Part shown: one piece after another, positions 1 through 7,154 of the stretch
Layout: every line of letters starts with the position of its first letter
Position numbering within the stretch: position 1 is the stretch's first letter
DNA from: a virus
Virus record (IMG/VR): IMGVR_UViG_3300043411_000811
Span: 1-36,817 of that record
Strand: one strand, 5' to 3'
DNA: 36,817 bases
The notes under the pieces: model-generated
What the model was told of the DNA's origin: nothing
The model's input: only the letters and a program-made list of their open reading frames with translations
Database searches by the model: none
Program-made: the position numbers and the translations under genes

Positions 1-212
1 GGATGGAAACGTTTCATTGTGTCTGTGAGCAGGAGACGGTCAAGAATATCACCTTGAACGATAGTCGCCCCTCGAGAGCCCAGGAAGGATACGTTCCTCC
101 TCCCAGCGTTCGACAGGTTGTCATAGATCAAGACAGAGTGACCTGTGACAATCGCGGAGAGAGCAATGTGGGAGCCGATGTATCCGGCTCCCCCTGTGAT
201 GAGTATATCCAT
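1..212 (-). CDS. NAD-dependent epimerase, GalE-like, N-terminal fragment
   Basis: This is the first 70 codons of a gene that runs off the left edge. The protein opens with MDILITGGAGYIGSHI, which is the glycine-rich NAD-binding motif (TGGAGYIG) of extended short-chain dehydrogenases such as UDP-glucose 4-epimerase. A D-N-L-S segment follows at about residue 33, where the family contacts the adenosine ribose, and a GD-type turn (QGDILD) lies near residue 57. The catalytic Tyr-Lys pair is outside the window. The ATG lies 2 nt after the stop of the upstream gene, so the two are probably co-translated. GalE, a nucleotide-sugar dehydratase and a reductase are equally possible from the N-terminus alone. 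Its place beside a thymine-hypermodification-type protein suggests, by inference only, a role in making a sugar donor for DNA or for surface glycans. Confidence 0.85.
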   Translation of the reverse strand, partial: MDILITGGAGYIGSHIALSAIVTGHSVLIYDNLSNAGRRNVSFLGSRGATIVQGDILDRLLLTDTMKRFH

Positions 213-214
213 GA

Positions 215-1123
215 TCATCTCGGACGATATTTGGAACGAGGACGACCCTGTCCCAGCTTGACGCGTTGATATTTGTCGAACTCACAAAGCTGGAATTGGA
301 TGTCAGTTGGATACAGCTTGCCATATTCCGACGGCCAATGTTCCGCTTGAACTTCAGTGAGCTTAAGGATCACCTCGAGCGCCTTGGCTGGCCGGATGGT
401 GTTATGCTCCGGATAGTCATAGCCAAGCAGCCGAGCAGCCCCTCTGAGGCCTCCAGGGCCAATCGGAGTCCATTGCTCATAGTCGCCGGGGAACACTAGA
501 CCATATCCGTCAAGATAGGTCTTCGGACCCTCCCAGAAGTCGGTCATCATCGTGTCAAGGAGGATCTCCTTAGACATGAAGCCTGTTCCTCCGAAGCCAC
601 CGATCTTGGACATCGCCTCGGAAACTTTCTGCCAGCTTCTTGTCATTTGCACGATTTTAAGAAGCTCAGGAGTTGCCTTGTGAAGATCTCTCAGGAAGTA
701 ATCGACGACCACTTCTTGCTTTGGAGCACTGATCCCTTGATTGGTGATCACGTAAGCACCAGTGAAGACCCTCTGCCCAGAGGAGAGGCGACGAGCAGCC
801 GTGTCGATGATCTCCTCAAAATCGAAAGAGTCGTATGCCTGCCATCCGACGGCTTCCATGAACTCAAAGGTTCCGAAGTAACGGGCAAGAGCACAGTTCA
901 TCAGGATTGCACGACGATCATCGTCGAAGTGTTCTTGGTAGAATGTCTCGCGAAGTTTCGTCGTTGTCCAATCATAATGGCGACGAACGTTGGTGAACTT
1001 GAACTCTTGGAGGATGGGATCATCAGTCCAAGGACGAGGCAAACCCGCCGCCTTGTTGAGGCGGATTTGCTCGCGTTCCAGCATGAAAGCGAAGAACGCG
1101 CCGGTGTGAACCGGCGCATCCAT
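215..1123 (-). CDS. 5-hmdU DNA kinase helical-domain / aGPT-pyrophosphorylase family protein
   Basis: The 302-residue protein matches the superfamily that contains the helical domain of 5-hydroxymethyl-dU DNA kinases and the alpha-glutamyl/putrescinyl-thymine pyrophosphorylases of phages with hypermodified thymine. The visible signature is an N-terminal block with a basic patch, then PWTDDPIL (31-38) and FKFTNVRRHYD (41-51), a GFGGTGFMSKEIL block (176-188) and a GPGGLRGAARLLG block (222-234). No P-loop is visible, so it lacks the kinase half and fits the pyrophosphorylase-type clade better. By family knowledge such enzymes act on pyrophosphorylated 5-hydroxymethyl-uracil in DNA and replace the pyrophosphate with another group. 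The start overlaps the upstream stop by 1 nt (TGATG), and the epimerase gene follows 2 nt downstream. The hydroxymethylase and kinase expected for a full pathway are not in this window. Family membership is fairly sure, and the exact reaction is inference. Confidence 0.75.
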   Translation of the reverse strand: MDAPVHTGAFFAFMLEREQIRLNKAAGLPRPWTDDPILQEFKFTNVRRHYDWTTTKLRETFYQEHFDDDRRAILMNCALARYFGTFEFMEAVGWQAYDSFDFEEIIDTAARRLSSGQRVFTGAYVITNQGISAPKQEVVVDYFLRDLHKATPELLKIVQMTRSWQKVSEAMSKIGGFGGTGFMSKEILLDTMMTDFWEGPKTYLDGYGLVFPGDYEQWTPIGPGGLRGAARLLGYDYPEHNTIRPAKALEVILKLTEVQAEHWPSEYGKLYPTDIQFQLCEFDKYQRVKLGQGRPRSKYRPR

Positions 1124-1860
1124 CAGGCGGACTTCTTCGCTTCAGCAGCAGCCTTGTCGGCCTTGGCCTTCGCAGCAGCTTCCTTCTCGGCAGCCTTGGC
1201 GGCGTCCTTCTCGGCCTTGGCCTTGGCCTTCGCAGCAGCTTCTTCTGCCTTGGCGGCGTCCTTCTCGGCCTTGGCCTTGGCGCGTTCTTCTTCACGCTTC
1301 TTCTTGGCGGCGGCAGGATTGTCGAGGCCATTGCGCTGATACCATGCAGCGACGCCAGCCTGGAATTCTTCGTCGGTCGGATCGATCAGCTTGACGAAGC
1401 CCTGGGATGCATACCAGTAGATGTCGAGCGGCGTCATGTTGTCGCCTTCGATGGTTTCGAGAACGGTCATGCCATCCTTGTAGTTCGCCCAACGTTCCTT
1501 GACGCGATCAGGATCCTTGATCTTCTGGATCTTGCGGAACATTGCCCGAGTCGGCCGCTTGACAGTCGCAGCTTCGGCGCCCTTGACGTGACGCGGTTCC
1601 TTCGGTTCCTTCGGCGCCGCTGCCTTCTTGCCGGGCTTGGTTTCGTTCGAAGCGAGGTCGCCGTCGGGGGTCTCTGCGAATTTGACCAGCGCTTTCCAGG
1701 TGGCGTCGCGGGCCTGTTCGACGTCCTTGAAGCTCTTGATCTTGGCGACGCCAAGATTCTCGGCGACGAGGTTGCGCAGCGAGAGCAGGTCGGCCTCAGT
1801 CTGCTTTGACAGGGAGTCAACCGTGTAGGTCTTGCCCTGGAATTCCACTTTGTCAGTCAT
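1123..1860 (-). CDS. Hypothetical protein with Ala/Lys-rich coiled tail and a domain duplicated at 36 kb
   Basis: This 245-residue protein has no recognised function. It has three visible parts. The first is an N-terminal helical module (about 1-65). The second is a globular domain (about 101-178) centred on MFRKIQKIKDP and YKDGMTVLE. The third is a highly repetitive Ala/Lys/Glu tail (about 181-245) of AKAKAEKDAAKA-type repeats, probably a long charged helix. The middle domain aligns with residues 75-152 of the protein at 35623-36117: both have R-x-M-(F/L)-R-x-I-x-KI, GMT(V/L)L, a G(F/Y) turn and a V-x-AW end. I chose the second of two adjacent ATGs because GGAG lies 7 nt before it; a start 3 nt upstream is possible. 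Its stop overlaps the next gene's start. The repetitive tail accounts for the alternating pattern in the DNA at 1130-1300. Confidence 0.8.
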   Translation of the reverse strand: MTDKVEFQGKTYTVDSLSKQTEADLLSLRNLVAENLGVAKIKSFKDVEQARDATWKALVKFAETPDGDLASNETKPGKKAAAPKEPKEPRHVKGAEAATVKRPTRAMFRKIQKIKDPDRVKERWANYKDGMTVLETIEGDNMTPLDIYWYASQGFVKLIDPTDEEFQAGVAAWYQRNGLDNPAAAKKKREEERAKAKAEKDAAKAEEAAAKAKAKAEKDAAKAAEKEAAAKAKADKAAAEAKKSA

Positions 1861-1969
1861 CATTCTTCTCCGTTGATGAACCATGAAGCAGCGGTTTGCT
1901 GCAATTAACTCAATAATACTTGCACATCGCTATGCAAAGAGCAACACTTATTATTCTGCCGATGACGAT

Positions 1970-3769
1970 CTAGTCTGCACAATCTCCAGTGCGTTGTCCA
2001 GTCACAGGATCGAAAGAACAAGCCTCGCCCTCTTTGATATCTGCAATTTCAACTTTGTCAACAGATTTGACGACTTCGTCGTAATTGCCGTTCGGCCTGT
2101 ATGTCGTGCAGCCTTTAGCTCCACCTTCGTAGGCGTTGATGTAGATCTGCTTGAAGTCTTTGTAAGGAAAGTTGGTCGGGACGTTGCATGTCTTGCTGAC
2201 AGCAGAATCAACATGCTTCTGGGCAGCGCAGAGAACTGCGATATGCTCATCAGCAGTCACGTCCTGCGTTCTCTTTCCTTTGACTTGAAGTCTGTTGACA
2301 CCATAGTCTGGGACATCGACCACGATTGGCCCTTCTGGCATAATGATCCTGCGCTGTTGACTATAGCCGAAAACGGGCTCAATACCAGAAGACACGTTAT
2401 CAGCGCAGAACGAAATAGTTCCAGTAGGAGCGATCGATGTCAAATGAGAATTCCGAATCCCATACATCTTGATCTGATCTTGAACGTCATCGTCGAGTGT
2501 CTTGATGAATTTGCTCTTTCCGTAGAGTTCAGCGTCGAACAACGGAAACGGCCCCTTCAGCTTGGCGAGATTAACGCTTGCGAGATAGCAGTGACGAGTA
2601 ATGAAAGCAAGAATTGTGCTTTCAATTTCGACGAAGTCAGCTGACCCATAGCTTGCGCCCATCGCTTCAATGCAATTGGCGAGACCAGTCACGCCGAGCC
2701 CCATTCGTCTCTTCCCTTGGGCTTCGATCATTTGCTCTGGGAGAGGGTAACGCGCACGATCAACGACATTGTCCATAGCACGGACAACCTGAGGAATATC
2801 CATACGAAGCTGGTCCCAGTCGAAATCCCACTGGTTGCTCATCGATTTCGGACGGAGATACTGCGGAAGGTTGAACGAGCCCAAGAGACAGGCTCCGTAG
2901 GGAGGCAACGGCTGCTCGCCACATGGATTCGTTGCTGCGATAGTTTCGCAATAGTAGAGATTGTTCATGCGATTGATCGTATCGATGAACAGCACTCCAG
3001 GCTCTGCCCAATCGTAGGTTCCGCGCATGATCATTTCCCACAAGGCGACAGGGTCGACTTCTCTGTAGACCTGACCGTTAAATGTGAGCGGGAACGGTTT
3101 GCCAGATTGCAGACACTCCATGAGCTTGTCGGTCACTGCGACGCTCATATTGAATCCGCGTAACGGGCGATATTCATATGGAACTTCAGCAGTTGATTGT
3201 TTGGCGCGGATGAAGGTTTCAATGTCAGGATGATCACATCGCATGACCATCATCTGAGCTCCACGACGATTGCCAGCCGACGATGTCGCTTGACAATAAG
3301 CGTCAAAGATTGCAGCAAAAGCCAGAGGGCCATCAGTCGTTGACTGAACACCGCGAATGAGATCTCCACGCGGTCTGAGAGTGCTGAAATCATAGCCGAC
3401 GCCGCCACCTTGTCGCATCGTCATTGCAGCGAGTTTTCCCATATCAGCGATGCTGACAGGAGCATGCTCACCGGGTTTGAGATCTGCCAGCTCATCTTCT
3501 GTCGGACCATCAGTGAAAGAGTCATGGAATGTCGGCATGACAAAGCAATTGTATGGAGTGACATTCTTGAGACTCCCCATCGCTGATTGAACACGCCCAG
3601 GAGGCATGAACCGCATGTTCAGGAGAATATTTCTGAATGACATGTAGTGCTCATGATCATCTTGAAGCGATGCCGCTATACGATTCATCGCTTCACGGAA
3701 GCTTTCACCTTTTCCACGATACTTCTCTGCATGAATTGCGTCACAACCAAGAATGCTGGGTCCAATCAT
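1970..3769 (-). CDS. nrdJ: Ribonucleotide reductase, class II, adenosylcobalamin-dependent
   Basis: The 599-residue enzyme reduces ribonucleotides to deoxyribonucleotides for phage DNA synthesis. It is class II because it is a single chain that carries the NPCGE motif (281-285, with Cys283 as the likely thiyl-radical residue) followed by LPPYGAC. Cys294 lies 11 residues later and can pair with Cys75 (TPYNCF) as the redox couple. A GCTTYRPNGN-like motif precedes a C-terminal tail with two cysteines, which would be re-reduced by thioredoxin-like donors. The N-terminus is short with no ATP-cone, and the protein is about half the size of many alphaproteobacterial NrdJ proteins, as is usual for phage versions. 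GGAG lies 7 nt before the ATG. No NrdB-like partner is needed, and none is seen. B12 supply would come from the host. Confidence 0.93.
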   Translation of the reverse strand: MIGPSILGCDAIHAEKYRGKGESFREAMNRIAASLQDDHEHYMSFRNILLNMRFMPPGRVQSAMGSLKNVTPYNCFVMPTFHDSFTDGPTEDELADLKPGEHAPVSIADMGKLAAMTMRQGGGVGYDFSTLRPRGDLIRGVQSTTDGPLAFAAIFDAYCQATSSAGNRRGAQMMVMRCDHPDIETFIRAKQSTAEVPYEYRPLRGFNMSVAVTDKLMECLQSGKPFPLTFNGQVYREVDPVALWEMIMRGTYDWAEPGVLFIDTINRMNNLYYCETIAATNPCGEQPLPPYGACLLGSFNLPQYLRPKSMSNQWDFDWDQLRMDIPQVVRAMDNVVDRARYPLPEQMIEAQGKRRMGLGVTGLANCIEAMGASYGSADFVEIESTILAFITRHCYLASVNLAKLKGPFPLFDAELYGKSKFIKTLDDDVQDQIKMYGIRNSHLTSIAPTGTISFCADNVSSGIEPVFGYSQQRRIIMPEGPIVVDVPDYGVNRLQVKGKRTQDVTADEHIAVLCAAQKHVDSAVSKTCNVPTNFPYKDFKQIYINAYEGGAKGCTTYRPNGNYDEVVKSVDKVEIADIKEGEACSFDPVTGQRTGDCAD

Positions 3770-3791
3770 TTCATCACTCCGTTTGATTAAG

Positions 3792-3926
3792 TTAACTGAC
3801 GAATAGAATGGCGATCTGCAAAATCATAGCCATCGCCATCGTCAATGACACTACCATCATGAAAAGAAGAACAAATTTCTCTTTTGTATTGTCATGTTTC
3901 CTTTTTGCAGGAAACAGATAAATCAC
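3792..3926 (-). CDS. Small single-span membrane protein
   Basis: A 44-residue protein is likely here. It starts with GTG, which overlaps the helicase stop by 4 nt (GTGA). It has a short basic N-terminus (AKRKHDNTKEK) followed by one long hydrophobic run, FVLLFMMVVSLTMAMAMILQIAILFV without charged residues, that fits a membrane helix ending at the C-terminus. A longer reading from a TTG at 3986 is open, but it would overlap the helicase by 64 nt. No strong ribosome site is visible, so the reading depends on coupling to the helicase gene. Function is unknown; a membrane regulator or a superinfection protein is conceivable. The case rests on the junction geometry and the hydrophobic segment. Confidence 0.5.
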   Translation of the reverse strand: MIYLFPAKRKHDNTKEKFVLLFMMVVSLTMAMAMILQIAILFVS

Positions 3927-5158
3927 ATTTTCACAACGGTCAGCTTTTCCGCTGCCCTCGTTATTCCCGTGTAGAGCCATCTCCAACGATCCTTTCTGAA
4001 AACACCTGATTCATCAAACAGGAGAACGCTATCCCACTGACTGCCCTGAGCCTTGTGGACTGTGAGAGCATAGCCGTAGTCGAACTCCTGAGCATCCTTC
4101 CTCTCGAACCAAGGAAGGTCGTCACCCTTCCCGAGGAAGTAATGTTCGTGAGCCATCACGCTCTGGGCGAATGGCGATCCCTCTGGAACGATGTCGAGGA
4201 TCACCTTGTGGTCCATGACACCGCCGACGCTGTTGACGTTGAAGAGCGCTCCGTTCAGGAGACCAGCATCGTGATCGTTGCGGAGGCAGACGAGCCTATC
4301 GCCGATGACTGGATAGGGATCATCAATCCCCTTGAGAGTCCGCACCCGCTTGTTCGTTGCGAACCGTGTCTTGTTCTTGCCGACCAATATCTGGTCGAAC
4401 GACAACGCCAGTTCAGGAGCGATCCTCTCACCGGCCAGCACTCGGCAGTCATTGCCGAAGTCCCCGAGGGCGAGCGGCTGCTCCTTCCTCACTTGGGTTG
4501 CCATACGGATGATTGGGGATTCCTCAGCCTGACGGTGGATCTCTTCCAGCATGACATCAGGCGTAACGTTCTCGGTGAAGTAGCCTGCTCCACCAACAGG
4601 AGGCAGCTGAGCCGGGTCGCCCAAGACGAGGACCTTGACTCCAAACGAGAGTAGGTCCGCACCCATCCTCGCGTCTACCATAGAACATTCATCTATGATG
4701 ACTAATTCAGCTTGGCGAACTTCACTCTCCATGTTCAATACGAAGAATGGCTGCTTTACAGAGTCACGCTCTTGATCGATCATCCTCTTTAGATCTTTCA
4801 CACGAGAATGTTTCTCAATGTCTTCAGGCAACATTCCTTCTGCAGTGAGTTCGTTGAGGAGAATCTGTAACTGCTTTTCCATTTCAACGAGTTGGGATTT
4901 ACCCTTGTCACGGGAATGATAAATCAGTGAATGAATGGTAGTCGCTCCAGCGCAACCTTTGGACTGGAGAACGTAAGCCGCTTTCCCCGTGAAAGCGGCA
5001 AACAGAACTTTTCCGTTGACACCCTCAGCAAGATGCTTGGCGAGAGTCGTCTTGCCGGTTCCGGCGTAACCGAACAGATGGAACACCTGCTCGTCGCTGT
5101 TGTGCAGCCAGTCACGAACGGCTGACAACGCCTGATCTTGCTGAGGGGACCATCTCAT
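3923..5158 (-). CDS. SF1 DNA helicase, RecD/Dda-like
   Basis: The 411-residue protein is an ATP-dependent DNA helicase of superfamily 1B. Walker A is GYAGTGKTT (30-38), Walker B is LVIIDECSM (152-160), motif III is GDPAQLPPV (180-188), and the C-terminal UvrD_C_2-type part carries YALTVHKAQGSQW (about 365-377) and LYTGITRA near the end. Phage enzymes of this type (T4 Dda, RecD2-like) act in replication restart, recombination and removal of bound proteins. The region between Walker A and B contains a charged helical insert (about 88-140). The start overlaps the upstream small gene by 4 nt (ATGA). It belongs with the SNF2-like helicase and the possible ssDNA-binding protein in the replication/recombination region. 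Confidence 0.92.
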   Translation of the reverse strand: MRWSPQQDQALSAVRDWLHNSDEQVFHLFGYAGTGKTTLAKHLAEGVNGKVLFAAFTGKAAYVLQSKGCAGATTIHSLIYHSRDKGKSQLVEMEKQLQILLNELTAEGMLPEDIEKHSRVKDLKRMIDQERDSVKQPFFVLNMESEVRQAELVIIDECSMVDARMGADLLSFGVKVLVLGDPAQLPPVGGAGYFTENVTPDVMLEEIHRQAEESPIIRMATQVRKEQPLALGDFGNDCRVLAGERIAPELALSFDQILVGKNKTRFATNKRVRTLKGIDDPYPVIGDRLVCLRNDHDAGLLNGALFNVNSVGGVMDHKVILDIVPEGSPFAQSVMAHEHYFLGKGDDLPWFERKDAQEFDYGYALTVHKAQGSQWDSVLLFDESGVFRKDRWRWLYTGITRAAEKLTVVKM

Positions 5159-5349
5159 ACCCGACGTGTCCTCCAGCCCTTCGTCGCGTGGAGGTAGTGT
5201 TCACGACCATCCTTGACGAAACGCCGAATGACATGGCGGTCCGGAGTGCCCTTCTTGGACTTCCGGCTTTGAGCCATCTGCTTGAGGGAGCCGAACTGTC
5301 CAAGCTCAATCAAACCTGACGACAATAATTGGACACCATATTTTTCCAT
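5155..5349 (-). CDS. Small basic protein of unknown function
   Basis: A 64-residue, basic protein lies directly before the helicase, and its stop overlaps the helicase start by 4 nt. It has a hydrophobic first third, a K/R-rich centre (QSRKSKKGTPDRH) and a C-terminus with YLHATKGWRTRRV. The basic character and the R-D-x-V-I-R-R-F turn would suit nucleic-acid binding, but I do not recognise a family. It is the first gene after the hairpin at 5382-5414, so it may be translated from a separate transcript or from read-through. Confidence 0.6.
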   Translation of the reverse strand: MEKYGVQLLSSGLIELGQFGSLKQMAQSRKSKKGTPDRHVIRRFVKDGREHYLHATKGWRTRRV

Positions 5350-5381
5350 GTTATATCTCTACCTCAATAGAGTGAAAAGGC

Positions 5382-5414
5382 GACCAGGAAAAAGGGGAGG
5401 GCTTTTTCCTGGTC
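5382..5414 (-). terminator. Strong hairpin, probable rho-independent terminator
   Basis: A perfect 13-bp stem (GACCAGGAAAAAG paired with CTTTTTCCTGGTC) closes a 7-nt loop. On the minus strand it is followed by CGCCTTTTCAC, a short interrupted U-tract. It sits just after the gene ending at 5443 and before the gene starting at 5349, where a transcript end or attenuator makes sense. It may work in both directions because of the A/T runs within the stem. Confidence 0.6.
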
Positions 5415-5442
5415 TAGACTCCGTTCCTATGGGAGGAGGGGG

Positions 5443-6285
5443 TTAGAACGGAGCCTTTTCCCCTTCACCACCAGCACCGTCGCCGCCAGCGGCAGCGTTC
5501 TGCTGATGGTTGAAGTCCGCACGTGCGACACCGTTCAACACCATGTCACGGAAGGAGATCGCCTCATCGAGAAGAGCCTTCTCGGCCGCCGGATCGATGA
5601 GCGACTTCGCCCATGTTTCCTTGAGCGGGCCGATCGCGAAGTTGGCATATGTGCCAGACTCGTTCTTCTGCTTGACCGACTTCAGACGAGCACGGTTCGC
5701 GAACATCGGCGGCTTTCCCTTGATGAGATACATCGAGGTCAACCAGTCACGATACGGCTTGATCTTCGTCGAGCTGAATGAAATGACCGCGAAAGACTCG
5801 ACTTCAGTGCCTTCCTGGTTCAGCAGAAGACCATAGACATAGTAGGTCTCGATGACTTCGTTGCCGCCGTGCTTGAACGAAATTCGTTTCCCATCCGTTC
5901 CTTTCGGAGGGATACGAGAGCCACCGTTCGCCTTGATCAGTTCCAGAACCAGTTCCCCATTGGGGTCATGCATTCCGACGAAACCGCCGCCCTTCACACG
6001 AGGAATCCATTCGACCCATGCTTCTTCCTTGTGAACAGGAAGGAACACAAATCCTTCATCGCCTTTGATGAGTTCGCCGGTGACAGTGTTGAGCATGTCG
6101 CCGGTCTTGGCACCTGGAACCAACTCTTCCTCGACTTCAGGCGAATTTGACTGAAGAAGGTTGATGAAAGGAACAGAAAGGTCGGAGCCCTTCGTGCCTT
6201 CAAAGCCGACGCCTGAATGTGAACCATAATCATAACTTGCGACAGCGCCGCTTGATTCCTGCTTGATAACTTCCTTGCCAGCCAT
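5443..6285 (-). CDS. Phage protein with SSB-like C-terminal tip, possible ssDNA-binding protein
   Basis: The 280-residue protein has a structured core (about 35-245) and a flexible Gly/Ala/Asp/Glu-rich tail (about 255-280) that ends in EGEKAPF. A low-complexity, partly acidic tail ending in Pro-Phe is the hallmark by which bacterial SSB and several phage ssDNA-binding proteins recruit partners. The core is rich in beta-type segments (WVEWIPRVKGGGF, EVIETYYVYGLLL, VESFAVISFSSTKIKPYRDWL) with scattered aromatics. I do not recognise an OB-fold signature with certainty. The gene lies between a recombination-type coiled-coil protein and a helicase, which fits an early DNA role. The SD-like AAGGAG lies 7 nt before the ATG. 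ssDNA binding is inference from the tail and the neighbourhood. Confidence 0.7.
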   Translation of the reverse strand: MAGKEVIKQESSGAVASYDYGSHSGVGFEGTKGSDLSVPFINLLQSNSPEVEEELVPGAKTGDMLNTVTGELIKGDEGFVFLPVHKEEAWVEWIPRVKGGGFVGMHDPNGELVLELIKANGGSRIPPKGTDGKRISFKHGGNEVIETYYVYGLLLNQEGTEVESFAVISFSSTKIKPYRDWLTSMYLIKGKPPMFANRARLKSVKQKNESGTYANFAIGPLKETWAKSLIDPAAEKALLDEAISFRDMVLNGVARADFNHQQNAAAGGDGAGGEGEKAPF

Positions 6286-6492
6286 GACTGGACTCCTTTG
6301 TCAGTTGCTTGTTGATGCCTCTTGATGAGACAACAGGACCGAGGCTCCGCCCTGCCGAATTTCTTTGAAGGAAGTCAGAACACCATTCTACGTTCATCCT
6401 GGCGGCAGGGCAAAGCCCACTCGGTCGGTTCCGCTTATTCCAGTCATTGTGTCTCCGGGTCTTTGTCATTGAACTCCGGACTTCCATAATTA
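6286..6492 (-). other. Non-coding spacer with 9-bp inverted repeat
   Basis: About 207 bases separate two genes here. The spacer contains GCCCTGCCG (6349-6357) and its exact reverse complement CGGCAGGGC (6403-6411), plus a small GGGC-AAA-GCCC hairpin (6408-6418) that shares bases with the second arm, so two alternative folds are possible. No U-tract follows. A leader or attenuator is conceivable. The open frame that crosses it does not look like a protein. Confidence 0.35.
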
Positions 6493-7059
6493 TTAATTCG
6501 CTCCCTTGATCTCGGCGAACCTCTGGCGGAACACACCAAAGAGCTCGAGCGGTAATTCCTCGCCGTTCTCCAATTGCTGCCGCACGAAGGCGTCCAGCGT
6601 TTGCCAATGAACGTTCTGTTCCTGCTTGACATTGAGCGGAGTCTTGCTCTTGGCAAGATCAGCCTCAAACTTCTTCGCCCATTCTTCCTGGTCGCGACCG
6701 AATTCAATAATGAACCGGCGCTTGATGAGGCCACCATGATCGTTGTCGTCAAGCCACTTGAAGGCAACCGGCTTCTTTTCGCTTGTGATGCTGGCCCTGA
6801 TCTTTTCGGAAATAGTGACGACACGTCCATCCGGCAGATTGAGCTTGCCGTCGATGCCGTCCATCAACTTGGGGATTTCGTGTTCGCTGATGCGCTGGAA
6901 GTTCTTCTTGGCTTCATCAAGGAGCATCTCAAGACGCTCAACTTCTGCTTGTGCAGCTTCCTGCTGGTCAGCAAGGCTGATAAGAGCTGACATCAGGTTT
7001 CCACCAACCTGATCTGGCTCCTGCTTGAACGCAGAATAGTCGTGGATCTCTTCAGTCAT
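6493..7059 (-). CDS. Coiled-coil phage protein of the DNA-metabolism region
   Basis: The 188-residue protein has a heptad-like helix at about 25-60 (QEAAQAEVERLEMLLDEAKK), then a compact domain with DGIDGKLNLPDGRVVTISEKI, and a C-terminal part with WAKKFEADLAKSK and LPLELFGVFRQRFAEIK. A good ribosome site (GGAGG) lies 9 nt before the ATG, and a 25-codon frame overlaps its start. The length and the N-terminal coiled coil recall Gam-like and other recombination helper proteins next to ssDNA-binding proteins, but I cannot assign it to that family. It is probably in one unit with the gene at 5443-6285. Confidence 0.75.
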   Translation of the reverse strand: MTEEIHDYSAFKQEPDQVGGNLMSALISLADQQEAAQAEVERLEMLLDEAKKNFQRISEHEIPKLMDGIDGKLNLPDGRVVTISEKIRASITSEKKPVAFKWLDDNDHGGLIKRRFIIEFGRDQEEWAKKFEADLAKSKTPLNVKQEQNVHWQTLDAFVRQQLENGEELPLELFGVFRQRFAEIKGAN

Positions 7060-7133
7060 GTGGCCGGACCTCCGTTACCGAGGGCCGACACCACGCCGCC
7101 CCTTAGAGTAATGTGTAGCACTTGCCGATTCAT
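7056..7133 (-). CDS. 25-residue small protein coupled to the downstream gene
   Basis: A short frame encodes MNRQVLHITLRGGVVSALGNGGPAT (quoted parts: MNRQVLHITL and RGGVVSALGN). It has AGAGG 7 nt before its ATG, and its TGA overlaps the next ATG by 4 nt (ATGA), as elsewhere in this genome. The pattern of a short beta strand followed by GGVV resembles very small phage proteins that begin with a strand-turn motif. It may be a real microprotein or a leader that couples translation. Evidence is the signal and junction only. Confidence 0.45.
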   Translation of the reverse strand: MNRQVLHITLRGGVVSALGNGGPAT

Positions 7134-7154
7134 CTGACAACCTCTTTTATTCGT

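Noticed and set aside
647-1339. 230-codon plus-strand frame with Ala/Phe/Ser repeats
   Set aside because: The repeats are the complement of the Ala/Lys-rich tail coded on the minus strand.
1883-2644. 253-codon open frame on the plus strand
   Set aside because: It lies opposite nrdJ, which has intact family motifs. The plus-strand protein has no recognisable pattern and no operon setting.
6230-6487. 85-codon minus-strand frame that starts after the coiled-coil gene
   Set aside because: It overlaps the next gene by 56 nt and has no ribosome site. Its sequence is rich in Arg, Cys and Ser and looks like a shifted frame, so I treat the spacer as non-coding.
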